A stretch of 64,000 nucleotides of DNA from Candidatus Aphodovivens avistercoris (GCA_018710945.1 DVIW01000021.1:1-64000), one strand, 5' to 3'; positions 16,139 to 24,875 are shown, counted from the first letter of the stretch. Notes: generated by a model not told the origin, from the letters alone. Numbers and translations: made by a program.

Positions 16139-17824
16139 CTATTCCTCGCCTTTCAACAGGTCTTCCAGCGCGTCGTCCAGCCCGCGGCGGAAATCGTCGA
16201 CGACCGCGTTCTCCAGCGCGCGGTACTCCTCCGAATCCAGGGGCTGGTAGGCGGCCAGCTTCTCGTAAAGGTTCTCGGCCGACACGGGCACGTAGCGGCG
16301 CTGCACGAGGCTGGCCTTGTACGCCTCCTCGATGGCCTCGCGCACGGCCATGTGGATGTCGAACCGCGGCATGCCGGCCGACAGGCGCACCAGGCGCGCG
16401 CGGTCGATGCTGCGCAGCGACGGATGGTCGCGCGCGATAGCCAGCCAGATGTCGGCGCGCTCGCGCTCGTCGGGGTAGTCGATGTCCACCACCGTCATCG
16501 GCTCCAGCAGGTCGCAGAAGAAGCCGTCGATGGGCGCGGCGTCCGACGCGGAGGCCAGCACGTACACATCGGGGCTTTCCACGGCCGAGCGGATGAGCGC
16601 GATGGCCTCGCGCGCCCCGCGGGAAAGCGAGGGCATCATGAAGCCGCCCATGTCGTCGGCGGGGTCCGCCTCGGGCGAGATCCACAGGTCCAGATCCTCC
16701 AACAGCAGCACGCCCGGCCCTTCGAAAGAGTTGCGCAGGGCGCTGAGCTTGGGATGGTTGTCGGCCTGCGCCATGACGCACAGCACCGGCAGCCCCTGCA
16801 GGTTCTCCTCCATGCGCATGCGGATGGCCGGCAGGCCGATCTCGCCCAGCGTGGCCGTCATGAAGCGGTGCGCGTCCTCGCGCGCCGGGGCGCGGAACAG
16901 AAACGAGTCGGCCACCGGCATGCGGTCGAGCCCGTAGCGCGCGTTCAGCATGCTGACGAGATCCTTGAACTGCGGATCGTCCTGCATGCCGACGCCGAAG
17001 TCGCGCATCGTGGCCACGGCGCGGTCGAACCCGGGGATGTCCTGGTAGGTGAGATGCTCCAACGTCGAGACGGAGGCGTGCGCGTCGGCGTCCTCCACCC
17101 CGCCCGCCGCCGGGCCCGCCAGCAGCGCGGCGCCCTGGGCGAGCGCTTTTTTGTCCTCGGGGGTCAGCCCGTCGAACGCGCGGGCGCCCGCAGCGGGGGC
17201 GCCGTCATCCTGCGGCTGCGCTTCGGCGGCGACGGCTTCGGGGGCGTCGACGGAGCCCTCGGGGACGTCGGCCGGGTCGGCGGCGGCAGCGGCGTCGGCC
17301 GAAGCGGCCTCCCCTTCCGCAGCGCGTGCCTCGGCGGCCGCAGCCGGCGCGGCGGCGCGCAGCTTCTTCGCGGGCAGCGTGACGTGCTCCACCTTCATCA
17401 GGCGCACCGGATCGATGCCCAAAAAGTCCTGCGAGATGATGTCGGTCATCTCCTGCAGGTCCTCGCGCGACAGCCCGAACTCCTCCAGCTTGTCCAGCGC
17501 CATGCGCTGCAGCTGTTCGGCGCACACCGACAGCTCGTCGCCGTCCAGAAGCGGCTCGAGTTTCTCGAAGATGTACTCGGCCAGCGAGCGCTCCTTCAGG
17601 CGCACGGCCAGAACCCACGCCTTGCGCAGCGCGTGCGCGGCGTCAGGGTCCGGCGCGCCCGAGGCGCGGCTGCCCTGCTCGTAGGCGGCCAGGTACAGGT
17701 GCAGGCCCAGCTCGTCGTCGCCGGACGAGCAGGCGCGCGCGGCCCGGCGCACGTAGGCGGCGGCCGAGTTGTCGAATTCGTTGTTCTGGCTCGGTGAGCT
17801 TCCGGCGTCTCTATCCTCGTGCAT
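16139..17824 (-). CDS. AAA-like protein lacking a P-loop
   Basis: The 561-residue protein has a helical N-terminal part (about residues 10-150, tetratricopeptide-like in feel), a long Ala/Glu/Asp-rich linker (about 155-235) and a C-terminal AAA+-like module. In that module a Walker-B-like strand reads GVLLLEDLDLW (about 372-382), followed by a sensor-like VYVLASASD and a lid with PDERERADIW and LSAGMPRFDIHMAVREAIEEAY. Where Walker A should be (about 308-320) the sequence is LFRAPAREDAHRF, with no GxxxxGKT. It is therefore probably not an ATPase. ATG at 17824 follows AAGAAGGGTGG; an ATG 21 bases earlier has no ribosome site. The function is unknown. It precedes rrf2 by one base. Confidence 0.65.
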   Translation of the reverse strand: MHEDRDAGSSPSQNNEFDNSAAAYVRRAARACSSGDDELGLHLYLAAYEQGSRASGAPDPDAAHALRKAWVLAVRLKERSLAEYIFEKLEPLLDGDELSVCAEQLQRMALDKLEEFGLSREDLQEMTDIISQDFLGIDPVRLMKVEHVTLPAKKLRAAAPAAAAEARAAEGEAASADAAAAADPADVPEGSVDAPEAVAAEAQPQDDGAPAAGARAFDGLTPEDKKALAQGAALLAGPAAGGVEDADAHASVSTLEHLTYQDIPGFDRAVATMRDFGVGMQDDPQFKDLVSMLNARYGLDRMPVADSFLFRAPAREDAHRFMTATLGEIGLPAIRMRMEENLQGLPVLCVMAQADNHPKLSALRNSFEGPGVLLLEDLDLWISPEADPADDMGGFMMPSLSRGAREAIALIRSAVESPDVYVLASASDAAPIDGFFCDLLEPMTVVDIDYPDERERADIWLAIARDHPSLRSIDRARLVRLSAGMPRFDIHMAVREAIEEAYKASLVQRRYVPVSAENLYEKLAAYQPLDSEEYRALENAVVDDFRRGLDDALEDLLKGEE

Positions 17825-17882
17825 GAGCCCACCCTTCTTCGTCATGGCATGCGGGGCGGCCGCCCCGCCAATTGTCTTTTCA

Positions 17883-17891
17883 CCTATAGCA
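17883..17891 (-). promoter_or_regulatory. Extended -10 promoter for the AAA-like/rrf2/mutY-like/mntP operon
   Basis: The minus strand reads TGCTATAGG, 58-66 bases before the ATG at 17824. No strong -35 is seen. The four following genes are tightly packed. Confidence 0.45.
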
Positions 17892-17956
17892 TTTTATCCC
17901 AGGAAGCGCCCTGCCGCAGAGCGCATGCGCAAAAGCCACAAGCTGTTGACGCGCAT

Positions 17957-18685
17957 TTAACGCGGATCGGACCACTCCAGCACGTCCCAGCCCTTCGCGC
18001 GCGCCGTGCGCGCGAGCGGCCGGTCGGGATCGACCGCATGGGGGCAGCGGGCCGCGCCCAGCACGGTGCGGTCGGAATGGTGGTCGCCGTAGGCGTGAGC
18101 GATCTCCCACTTCCCCGCGCCGAAGCGCGCATCGGCGTAGCGCGTGACGGCGGCCAGCTTCTCGGCCCCTTCCACCGGCAGCCCCTCCACCTCGCGCGTG
18201 TAGGTGCCGTCGGCGGCGGCGCGCATGCGCGTGGAGATCTGCACGTCGAAGGGGTGGTGCTCCATCGCCCGCTTGATGATGGGCTCGAAGGAGGCCGACA
18301 CCACCACCACGACCATGCCCTCGGCAGCGTGGCGGCACATGGCCTCGTCGGCCTCGGGACGGAAGCGCGGAGCAATCTCGGCGTCGTAGAAGTCCGCCAG
18401 GAAGCGGTCCACCTTCTCCACGGGCTTGCCCTCGAACGCCGAGAACACCAGCCCCCGCACCCAGCTCTCGTTCTGGGGCAGGCGCAGCTTGTAGGCGGCG
18501 CCCCACAGCAGGATGCGGGCGATCACGCGCTTGCGGATCATCTTCAGCTTGGCCAGATGCTGCACCAGAAGCACCGGGGAGTTCCCCTCGATGCTGGTGC
18601 CGTCGAAGTCGAAGACGGCCAGCTGAACGCGCGAGGCGCGGTTGTCGTCGGTTGCGGGCATGGCGGACGGTCGTCCCTTTCGCAT
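17957..18685 (-). CDS. HAD-superfamily phosphatase (IB subfamily, SerB-like)
   Basis: The haloacid-dehalogenase fold is shown by motif I FDFDGTS (nucleophile Asp near residue 25), motif II VVSAS (about 132), and motif III/IV with a Lys before YGDHHSD (about 198-204). A helical cap lies between motifs I and II. Subfamily IB includes phosphoserine phosphatase and lipid- or sugar-phosphate phosphatases; the substrate is not evident. The start could be ATG 18685 or ATG 18661, 12 bases after AAAGGGA. It is about 180 bases downstream of the ABC exporter genes. Confidence 0.88.
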   Translation of the reverse strand: MRKGRPSAMPATDDNRASRVQLAVFDFDGTSIEGNSPVLLVQHLAKLKMIRKRVIARILLWGAAYKLRLPQNESWVRGLVFSAFEGKPVEKVDRFLADFYDAEIAPRFRPEADEAMCRHAAEGMVVVVVSASFEPIIKRAMEHHPFDVQISTRMRAAADGTYTREVEGLPVEGAEKLAAVTRYADARFGAGKWEIAHAYGDHHSDRTVLGAARCPHAVDPDRPLARTARAKGWDVLEWSDPR

Positions 18686-18737
18686 GCTGGGCGCCCCGCT
18701 GCTGGCGCAGGCGGGGCGCGGTCGGTCGTTTCCCGAG

Positions 18738-18743
18738 ATTATA
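18738..18743 (-). promoter_or_regulatory. -10 (TATAAT) for the HAD gene
   Basis: A consensus TATAAT on the minus strand lies 53-58 bases before the ATG at 18685. A -35 is not apparent. Confidence 0.4.
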
Positions 18744-18768
18744 GCGTCACCGCGCCGACGCGGCTAGA

Positions 18769-18868
18769 TGGGCCGGGCGAAGGGCGGGCCGGGCGCGGCC
18801 CTTCGCCGGGCGCGGCGGCGGGGTGGCGGGGCCGGGCGCCGCCCGGGATCGGCCGCGGCAGACGCCCG
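18769..18868. repeat. GC-only spacer with hairpin and GGGCCGGGCG repeats
   Basis: GGCGAAGGGC (18776-18785) pairs with GCCCTTCGCC (18798-18807). Around it, GGGCCGGGCG-like units recur several times. It lies directly after the ABC exporter stop on the minus strand and may help end that transcript, but no T-tract follows. Confidence 0.45.
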
Positions 18869-20950
18869 CTACTCGTCGTCTTCCCCGCGCTGGTCCTCCT
18901 TGGCGAACTGCGAGGTGTACAGCTCGGCGTAGAAGCCGCCTCGTTCCAGGAGCTCGTCGTGGGTTCCCTGCTCCACGATGTCGCCGTCGCGGATCACGAG
19001 GATCAGGTCGGCGTTGCGGATCGTGGACAGGCGATGCGCGATAACGAAGGAGGTGCGGCCCGCCATGAGGTTGTCCATCGCCTTCTGGATGCGCTCCTCG
19101 GTGCGCGTGTCCACGCTCGACGTGGCCTCATCAAGGATGAGCATGCGGCGGTCGGCCAAAATGGCGCGCGCGATGGCGAGCAGCTGGCGCTGGCCCTCGC
19201 TGATGTTGGTGGCGTCCTCGTCGATCTCGGTGTCGTAGCCGTGCGGCAGCGTCGAGATGAAGTGGTGAGCGTAGGCCGCCTTCGCCGCCGCGACCACCTC
19301 CTCGTCGGTGGCGTCCAGCTTGCCGTAGCGGATGTTCTCGCGCACCGTGCCCTTGAACAACCACGTGTCCTGCAGCACCATCGCGAACATGCTGCGCAAA
19401 TCGTTGCGGTCGAAGTCGCGCACGTCGTGCCCGCCGACGCGGATGGCGCCGCCGTTCACGTCGTAGAAGCGCATGAGCAGCTTCACCATGGTGGTCTTGC
19501 CCGCACCCGTGGGGCCCACGAGCGCCACCGTCTGCCCTTCGCGCACGCTGGCGGAGAAGTCCCTGATGACGGGCTTGTCGGGCACGTACCCGAAGCTCAC
19601 GTGCTCGAACTCCACGTCGCAGCTTGCATCTGCGGCGCGCACCTTCGCCTCCTCGGGCTCGACCTCAGGCTCGTCGAGGAACTCGAACACGCGCTCGGCC
19701 GAGGCCGCCATCATCTGCAGGATGTTCGACACTTGGGTGAGCTGCGTGATGGGCTGCGTGAAGTTGCGCACGTACTGGATGAACGCCTGGATGTCACCCA
19801 CCGTGATGACGCCCTGCGCGGCGAAGAAGCTGCCGAGCACCGCCACGGCCACGTACCCCGCATTGCTCACGAAGCCCATGACCGGCTGCATGAGGCCCGA
19901 GAGGAACTGCGACTTCCACGCGCTCTCGTAGAGGCGCTCGTTGGTGGCGCCGAACTGCCGCACGACGCGCTGCTCCTGGCCGAACGCCTTCACGACGGCG
20001 TGGCCCGAGAACGTCTCCTCCACCTGGCCGTTGATGAGGCCGAGCGTCTCCTGCTGCTGGCGGAAGTAGCGCTGCGAGCGCGTGACGATCACCTTCACGA
20101 GCACCGCCGACACCGGGATGATGAACAGCGTGACGAGCGTCATGAGCGGGTTGATGGTGAGCATCATGATGAGCACGCCGATGATCATCGTGACGCTCGT
20201 GACGAGCTGGGTGAGGCCCTGGTTGAAGCTCTGGCCGAGCGTGTCGATGTCGTTGGTGATGCGCGAGAGCGTGTCGCCCACCGAGCTCTTCTCGAAGTAG
20301 CCCATGGGCATGCGGTCGATCTTCGCGGCGATCTCGCGGCGCAGCTGGTAGCACGTGCGCTGCGACACCGAGGTCATCATCCAGCCCTGCACGAACGAGC
20401 ACACAGCGCTCACGCCGTAGAGCGCGAGCGTGGCGGCGAGGATGCCCGCCACCGCCTCGTAGTTGATGCCGCCCGTGCCGGCGAGCTTCGCGGCGATGCC
20501 GTTGAACAGCTCCGTCGTGGCCTGCGAGAGCACCTTGGGACCCACGATGTTGAACACCGTCGAGCCGATGGCGAACAGAAGCACCACCGCGAGCGCCACC
20601 TTGAAGCGGCCCATGAACGCGATCATGCGGCGCACCGTGCCCTTGAAGTCCTTCGCCTTCGCGCCCGCCATCATGGGGCCATGGCCGTGGTGCCCACCGC
20701 GGCGCGGGCGGCGCGGGCCCTTCGCGGCCGCGCCGACCTGCTCCATCGCGAACGCCGCCGCCTCGCGGCGCGCCGCGCGCTCCTCGGGCGTGGTGCCGGC
20801 TGCGCCGAACGGCGCATGCTCGGACGGCGCCGCAAGCGCACGCCCGTCCGCGTTCGCGCCCGCCGCCGCGGCCGCAGGGTCGCCCGCAGCCGCCGCGCGC
20901 TTGCGCCATGCCGCGGCACCCGCGCGCCTCATCTTCTCGTTCGCGCTCAT
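18869..20950 (-). CDS. ABC exporter half-transporter with catalytic Walker B (heterodimer subunit)
   Basis: This type IV (multidrug-like) half transporter has an ~95-residue Ala/Arg-rich N-terminus with HHGHG, six TM helices (about 105-400) and an ATPase domain. The nucleotide-binding domain has Walker A GPTGAGKTT, Walker B MLILDEATSS with the catalytic Glu, and switch His in AHRLSTI. Its signature is non-canonical: ISEGQ instead of LSGGQ. It overlaps the partner gene by 4 bases (ATGA, 20947-20950). It matches the TM288-type subunit of heterodimeric exporters. The substrate is unknown; MarR linkage suggests a toxic or drug-like compound. Confidence 0.93.
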   Translation of the reverse strand: MSANEKMRRAGAAAWRKRAAAAGDPAAAAAGANADGRALAAPSEHAPFGAAGTTPEERAARREAAAFAMEQVGAAAKGPRRPRRGGHHGHGPMMAGAKAKDFKGTVRRMIAFMGRFKVALAVVLLFAIGSTVFNIVGPKVLSQATTELFNGIAAKLAGTGGINYEAVAGILAATLALYGVSAVCSFVQGWMMTSVSQRTCYQLRREIAAKIDRMPMGYFEKSSVGDTLSRITNDIDTLGQSFNQGLTQLVTSVTMIIGVLIMMLTINPLMTLVTLFIIPVSAVLVKVIVTRSQRYFRQQQETLGLINGQVEETFSGHAVVKAFGQEQRVVRQFGATNERLYESAWKSQFLSGLMQPVMGFVSNAGYVAVAVLGSFFAAQGVITVGDIQAFIQYVRNFTQPITQLTQVSNILQMMAASAERVFEFLDEPEVEPEEAKVRAADASCDVEFEHVSFGYVPDKPVIRDFSASVREGQTVALVGPTGAGKTTMVKLLMRFYDVNGGAIRVGGHDVRDFDRNDLRSMFAMVLQDTWLFKGTVRENIRYGKLDATDEEVVAAAKAAYAHHFISTLPHGYDTEIDEDATNISEGQRQLLAIARAILADRRMLILDEATSSVDTRTEERIQKAMDNLMAGRTSFVIAHRLSTIRNADLILVIRDGDIVEQGTHDELLERGGFYAELYTSQFAKEDQRGEDDE

Positions 20951-23112
20951 GCGGCATCACCCCCTTCCAGCTCTTCCGCCGACAGCTGCGAGTACGCGAT
21001 CTCCCGGTACTCCTCGCACGTGCGCAGAAGCTCAGCGTGCGTGCCCTTCCCCACCATGCGGCCCTCGTCGAGCACGATGATCTGGTCGGCGTCCATGACG
21101 GTGGAGATGCGCTGCGCCACGATGACGAGCGTGCGGTCGCCGAGGTGCTCGCGCAGCGCGCGGCGCAGCTCGGAGTCGGTCTTGTAGTCGAGCGCCGAGA
21201 AGCTGTCGTCGAACAGCAGCACGCGCGCATCGGCGGCCACGGCGCGCGCGATGCAGAGGCGCTGGCGCTGGCCGCCCGACACGTTCGTGCCGCCCTGGGC
21301 GATGGCGTCCTCGAAGCCGCGCTCCTTCGCCTCGATGAACGGGACGGCCTGCGCAATGGCAGCCGCCGCGCGCACCTGCTCGTCGGGCATCGACGCATCG
21401 GCGTAGGCGATGTTGCTGTCGATGGTGCCCGAGAAGAGGAACGCCTTCTGCGGCACGTAGCCCACGATACGGCGCAGCGCGTTCTGCGAAAGCTCGCGCA
21501 CGTCGATGCCGTCGATGGTCACGCCGCCGGCCGTGGCGTCGTAGAAGCGCTCGATGAGCTTCACGACGGTGGACTTGCCCGATCCCGTCGAGCCCACGAT
21601 GGCGCAGGTGGCGCCCGGCTCAACCTCGAAGCTGATGTGCTGGAGCACGGGTTCGAGTTCGCCGTCCTCTTCGTCAACGTAGCCGAACGACACGTCGTCA
21701 AACGCGATGCGCGCGCCGCCCGTGCGGGCGAGCTCGGCGTCGCGCGGGGCGGCCGGGTCGGTCACGCTCGGCTCGGTTCCCAGCACCTCGTTCACGCGCT
21801 GGGCGGCCACGTCGGCGCGCGGCAGCATGATGGAGATCATGCCGATGATGAGGAACGACATGATGATGGTCATCGAGTACGAGATGAACGCGATCATGTC
21901 GCCCGTCTGGATGACGCCCGTGTCGATGTAGGAGCCGCCCACCCAGATGATGAGCACGCTCACGCCGTTCATGATAAGCATCATCGAGGGCATCATGAAC
22001 GTCATCACGCGGTTGGTGAACAGCTGCGTGCGCATGAGAGTGCGGTTGGCGTCGTCGAAGCGCGCGGCCTCGAACTCCTGGCGGTCGAACGCGCGGATGA
22101 CGGGCAGGCCCGTGAGCATCTCGCGCGCCACGAGGTTCACGCGGTCGACGAGCTTCTGCATGATGCGGAACTTCGGCATCGCGAAGAACATGAGGAAGCC
22201 CACGACGATGAACAGCAGCGCGGCGGCGAGCACGATGATCCAGCTCATGGCCGCGTTGGTGGTGGACACCATGAAGATGCCGCCAATGGCGAGGATGGGC
22301 GCGTAGAGCACCATGCGCAGCAGCATGACGGTGACCATCTGGATCTGCTGGATGTCGTTGGTGCCGCGTGTGATGAGCGAGGCGGCCGAGAACGACTGCA
22401 CCTCGCGGTCGGAGAACGCCACGACGCGCTCGAACAGGCGCTGGCGCAGCAAGCGCGCGATCTTGGCGGCCGTGCGCGAGGCGACGAAGCCCACGCCCAC
22501 CGCCGCAACGGTGCCGAGGGCCGCAAGCCCCAGCATGAGGCCGCCCGTGCGCAGCAGGTAGGCCATCTGGATGGCGGCCGTGTCGTAGCCGATCTGCTCG
22601 TACTCGGCCTTGGCGGCCTCGATGGCCTGCTGGCCGACAAGCGCATCGGCGCGGTCGCCGAGCGCATCAGTGACGGCGGCAAGGCCGTCGGCGATCTGGT
22701 CCTTGCCGACGAGGCCCGCGTCGTAGGCAGCCTTGAGCTCGGAAAGGTCGAAGCCGCCCATCTGGCTTCCGTAGTGCACGGCCACGAGCGGCAGCTCCAT
22801 GATGGCGTCGAGCGCGTCGATCTGCGCGCGGCCGGTATCGTTGAGGTAGTAGAGCCCGTCGTCGCCCGCGTCGTAGGAGGCGCGCAGCGTCTGCTCGTCG
22901 GCCTCGGAGGACATCATGCACGCGGCCTCGAAGGTGTCTGCGCTCAGGGCGTCCACCGCGGCGTGCTCGATGCCCGCCTGCTGGATGCCCACGTCCACGA
23001 TGTCGGAGGTGTAGTGCGGCAGCGAAAGCTCCGTGAACGCCTGCACGACAAGCAGCGCCACGATGACGAGCGCCGCGAGCTTCGCGTTTTTCAGGTAGCG
23101 GATTATGCGCAC
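20947..23112 (-). CDS. ABC exporter half-transporter with degenerate Walker B (heterodimer subunit)
   Basis: The 721-residue partner begins with a TM helix followed by an unusually long extracytoplasmic loop (about residues 35-195, rich in Asp/Glu/Ala) before the second TM helix. The ATPase domain has Walker A GSTGSGKST and a canonical signature VSGGQ. Its Walker B reads VLLFDDSFSA (Glu replaced by Asp) and its switch motif is AQRISTV (His replaced by Gln). With the neighbour this gives one active and one degenerate ATP site, as in TM287/288-like exporters. The start lies inside the marR gene end (10-base overlap). Confidence 0.93.
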   Translation of the reverse strand: MRIIRYLKNAKLAALVIVALLVVQAFTELSLPHYTSDIVDVGIQQAGIEHAAVDALSADTFEAACMMSSEADEQTLRASYDAGDDGLYYLNDTGRAQIDALDAIMELPLVAVHYGSQMGGFDLSELKAAYDAGLVGKDQIADGLAAVTDALGDRADALVGQQAIEAAKAEYEQIGYDTAAIQMAYLLRTGGLMLGLAALGTVAAVGVGFVASRTAAKIARLLRQRLFERVVAFSDREVQSFSAASLITRGTNDIQQIQMVTVMLLRMVLYAPILAIGGIFMVSTTNAAMSWIIVLAAALLFIVVGFLMFFAMPKFRIMQKLVDRVNLVAREMLTGLPVIRAFDRQEFEAARFDDANRTLMRTQLFTNRVMTFMMPSMMLIMNGVSVLIIWVGGSYIDTGVIQTGDMIAFISYSMTIIMSFLIIGMISIMLPRADVAAQRVNEVLGTEPSVTDPAAPRDAELARTGGARIAFDDVSFGYVDEEDGELEPVLQHISFEVEPGATCAIVGSTGSGKSTVVKLIERFYDATAGGVTIDGIDVRELSQNALRRIVGYVPQKAFLFSGTIDSNIAYADASMPDEQVRAAAAIAQAVPFIEAKERGFEDAIAQGGTNVSGGQRQRLCIARAVAADARVLLFDDSFSALDYKTDSELRRALREHLGDRTLVIVAQRISTVMDADQIIVLDEGRMVGKGTHAELLRTCEEYREIAYSQLSAEELEGGDAA

Positions 23113-23750
23113 GGAGCATCGCCGCCTTTCGTCTGGGTGCGGTGCGCGAACGTCGGCGCGCCTGCAGCTTGCGCGTGCGGTTCGAGGGCGGCTTCCGCGT
23201 TGGCGGCGTGCGCACGCGGCTCGGACGCGCCGTTCGCGCCGGTGGGCGATTCCGCTGCAGCTGCAGCCGCTTCCGCATCGGCGTTCGCGGCGGCCGCCTC
23301 GGCCTGCTTCCCTTCGAAGAACTCCGCCATGCGGCGGATGACGCGCACGAGGTCGCGCACGTCGTCCTCGCCCAGGTAGGCGAAAAGCTCCTTCAGGTAC
23401 GCGTCGCGCAGGCGCTCGCCTTCGCGGGCAAGCGCGGCGCCCGCGTCGGTCAGCCCCAGCGCGATGCCGCGCGCGTCGCCGCCCAGCCGCTCGCGCACCA
23501 CGTAGCCCTTGCGCTCAAGCGACTTGAGCATCTGCGACAGCGCGCTCGGCGTGGTGCCGGCCAGGTGCGCCACCATGCCCGGACGCACCGCGCACCCGCG
23601 CTGGGCGGCGCGGGCGATGGCCATGACGACCATCGACTCCCCCGATGTGAGGTCGCCCAGGCGCTCAGGCGGCACGTGATGCCCGCGGCGGATGCGGCGA
23701 AACACGTCGTGCATCTCGCCTTTGAAGCGCTCGAATGCTTCGTCCTCCAT
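23103..23750 (-). CDS. MarR-family transcriptional regulator
   Basis: A winged helix-turn-helix spans about residues 30-125 (LTSGESMVVMAIARAA, MVAHLAGTTPSALSQMLKSLERKGYV, then the wing with RERLGGDARGIALGLTDAG). A dimerisation helix follows. From about residue 150 the tail is Ala-rich and low-complexity (~65 residues), which is not part of the family fold. It is the first gene of a marR-ABC-ABC operon and probably represses it. A 13-bp palindrome overlapping the -10 just upstream would be its operator. Confidence 0.92.
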   Translation of the reverse strand: MEDEAFERFKGEMHDVFRRIRRGHHVPPERLGDLTSGESMVVMAIARAAQRGCAVRPGMVAHLAGTTPSALSQMLKSLERKGYVVRERLGGDARGIALGLTDAGAALAREGERLRDAYLKELFAYLGEDDVRDLVRVIRRMAEFFEGKQAEAAAANADAEAAAAAAESPTGANGASEPRAHAANAEAALEPHAQAAGAPTFAHRTQTKGGDAPCA

Positions 23751-23786
23751 GCGCGCAACCTCCTTCTTCGTTGTCCTTCTGAATTG

Positions 23787-23804
23787 TTTAGCTGCTAAAT
23801 TATA
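23787..23804 (-). promoter_or_regulatory. Promoter -10 with overlapping MarR-type operator
   Basis: TTTAGC-T-GCTAAA (23787-23799) is a perfect palindrome with MarR-site spacing. A minus-strand TATAAT occupies 23799-23804 and touches it. Binding there would block the marR-ABC promoter, consistent with autorepression. Confidence 0.65.
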
Positions 23805-23940
23805 GAAGAACCCTGGGATAAAGGAGGCGCTTCATCGTTTCTCCAAGGCGGATGGAAGGGCGGGCGGCGCTTCGCGGCGCTTTCCGCAGCTTCCTTTTGA
23901 AGCGATTTCGGTGCGGCTGAAAAAATTTCAAAATTGGGTC

Positions 23941-23969
23941 TTGCGCGGTCTGCCGACTTCCCGTAATAT
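23941..23969 (+). promoter_or_regulatory. Promoter of tRNA-Asp
   Basis: TTGCGC (23941-23946) and TAATAT (23964-23969) are 17 bases apart and about 35 bases before the tRNA. Confidence 0.6.
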
Positions 23970-24003
23970 ACTCGTCGCTGCTTGAGAGGGCAGCAAACGA
24001 CCT

Positions 24004-24080
<77 letters not shown>

Positions 24081-24088
24081 TCGAATAC

Positions 24089-24113
24089 AAAAGGAGCCGC
24101 AAGGCTCCTTTTT
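24089..24113 (+). terminator. Intrinsic terminator after tRNA-Asp
   Basis: AAAAGGAGCC, loop GCAA, then GGCTCCTTTTT. Confidence 0.9.
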
Positions 24114-24365
24114 CTGTTTCAGACCGCGCACGACGGCGCCTCACCGCCGAACCGGCAAATGACGGCGGCAACTAGCCCCGCCCTCCTGCGAAGCCCGCGG
24201 CACTTCCACGTGCGGGAAGCCGGGCAGCGGCAGCCACGTCCACGTGCGGGGAACCGATACCGCGGCACCCGCGTCCCGCCCTTCTGCAAAGTTCCGCAAA
24301 GGGGAGCGCGGCGAGTTGCCGGACAGCGACGCGTTCCTTGTTCGGGAAAACGGCGATCCTCCCCC
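24114..24365. other. Non-coding spacer between tRNA-Asp and the metal operon
   Basis: No credible gene is seen. CCACGTGCGGG occurs twice (24206-24216 and 24240-24250, period 34). The rest is unremarkable GC-rich sequence. Confidence 0.5.
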
Positions 24366-24393
24366 TTGACACGCCTGTGTTCGTTTCTATACT
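24366..24393 (+). promoter_or_regulatory. Promoter of the arsR-HMA-P1B ATPase operon
   Basis: TTGACA (24366-24371) and TATACT (24388-24393) are separated by 16 bases. It is the best sigma-70-like promoter in the window. Confidence 0.85.
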
Positions 24394-24411
24394 TATGAAC
24401 AGTTGCTCATA
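24394..24411. promoter_or_regulatory. ArsR/SmtB-type operator
   Basis: TATGAaCAgtTGcTCATA is an imperfect 18-bp palindrome directly after the -10, covering the expected start of transcription. Shape and position fit ArsR/SmtB-family autoregulation: the metal-free repressor blocks the promoter and metal releases it. Confidence 0.8.
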
Positions 24412-24428
24412 TGTTGAAAGGTTGAACT

Positions 24429-24788
24429 GTGAACGAGCGAACCGACGATGCAACGAGGCCGCAGGGCGCCGAGGCAAGCGCGCTGGACGGCGCCCCCGAC
24501 TGCATGCCCGACGAAGAGCTGCTCTACGAGCTGGCCGACCTGTTCAAGGTGTTCGGCGACACCACGCGCATCAAGATGCTCTACGCGCTGATGGGCCGCG
24601 AGCTGAGCGTCGGACAGCTGGCCGAGGTGATAGGCGCCACGCACAGCGCCGTGTCGCACCAGCTGCGCACGCTCAAGCAGGCGCGCCTCGTGAAGTTCCA
24701 GCGCGACGGCAAGAACGTCATCTACTCGCTGTCCGACGACCACGTTTACACGATGCTCGCCCAAGGCATGACGCACATCTGCGAGTAG
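24429..24788 (+). CDS. ArsR/SmtB-family metal-sensing repressor (CzrA-like site)
   Basis: The 119-residue protein starts at GTG 24429 after GAAAGG. Its winged HTH is FKVFGDTTRIKMLYAL followed by VGQLAEVIGATHSAVSHQLR. The last helix holds Asp103-x-His105 and His116-x2-Glu119, exactly the spacing of the alpha-5 Zn/Co site of CzrA and SmtB, with Glu replacing the final His. The CxC motif of ArsR/CadC alpha-3 sites is absent (ELSVGQL). It probably senses Zn(II), Co(II) or a similar ion and controls the two following genes. Confidence 0.93.
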   Translation: MNERTDDATRPQGAEASALDGAPDCMPDEELLYELADLFKVFGDTTRIKMLYALMGRELSVGQLAEVIGATHSAVSHQLRTLKQARLVKFQRDGKNVIYSLSDDHVYTMLAQGMTHICE

Positions 24789-24875
24789 CCGCCACCCCTG
24801 CAACACCGCCGCACCGCACCCGCAGTACCGTTCACCCCGACCCGCAGGCGCCCCGCGCGCCGGAAAGGACCTCCC

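Noticed and set aside
17957-18685. The HAD protein as a definite phosphoserine phosphatase (SerB).
   Set aside because: It has the IB-type motifs, but no substrate-specific signature was recognised, and no serine-pathway gene is nearby.
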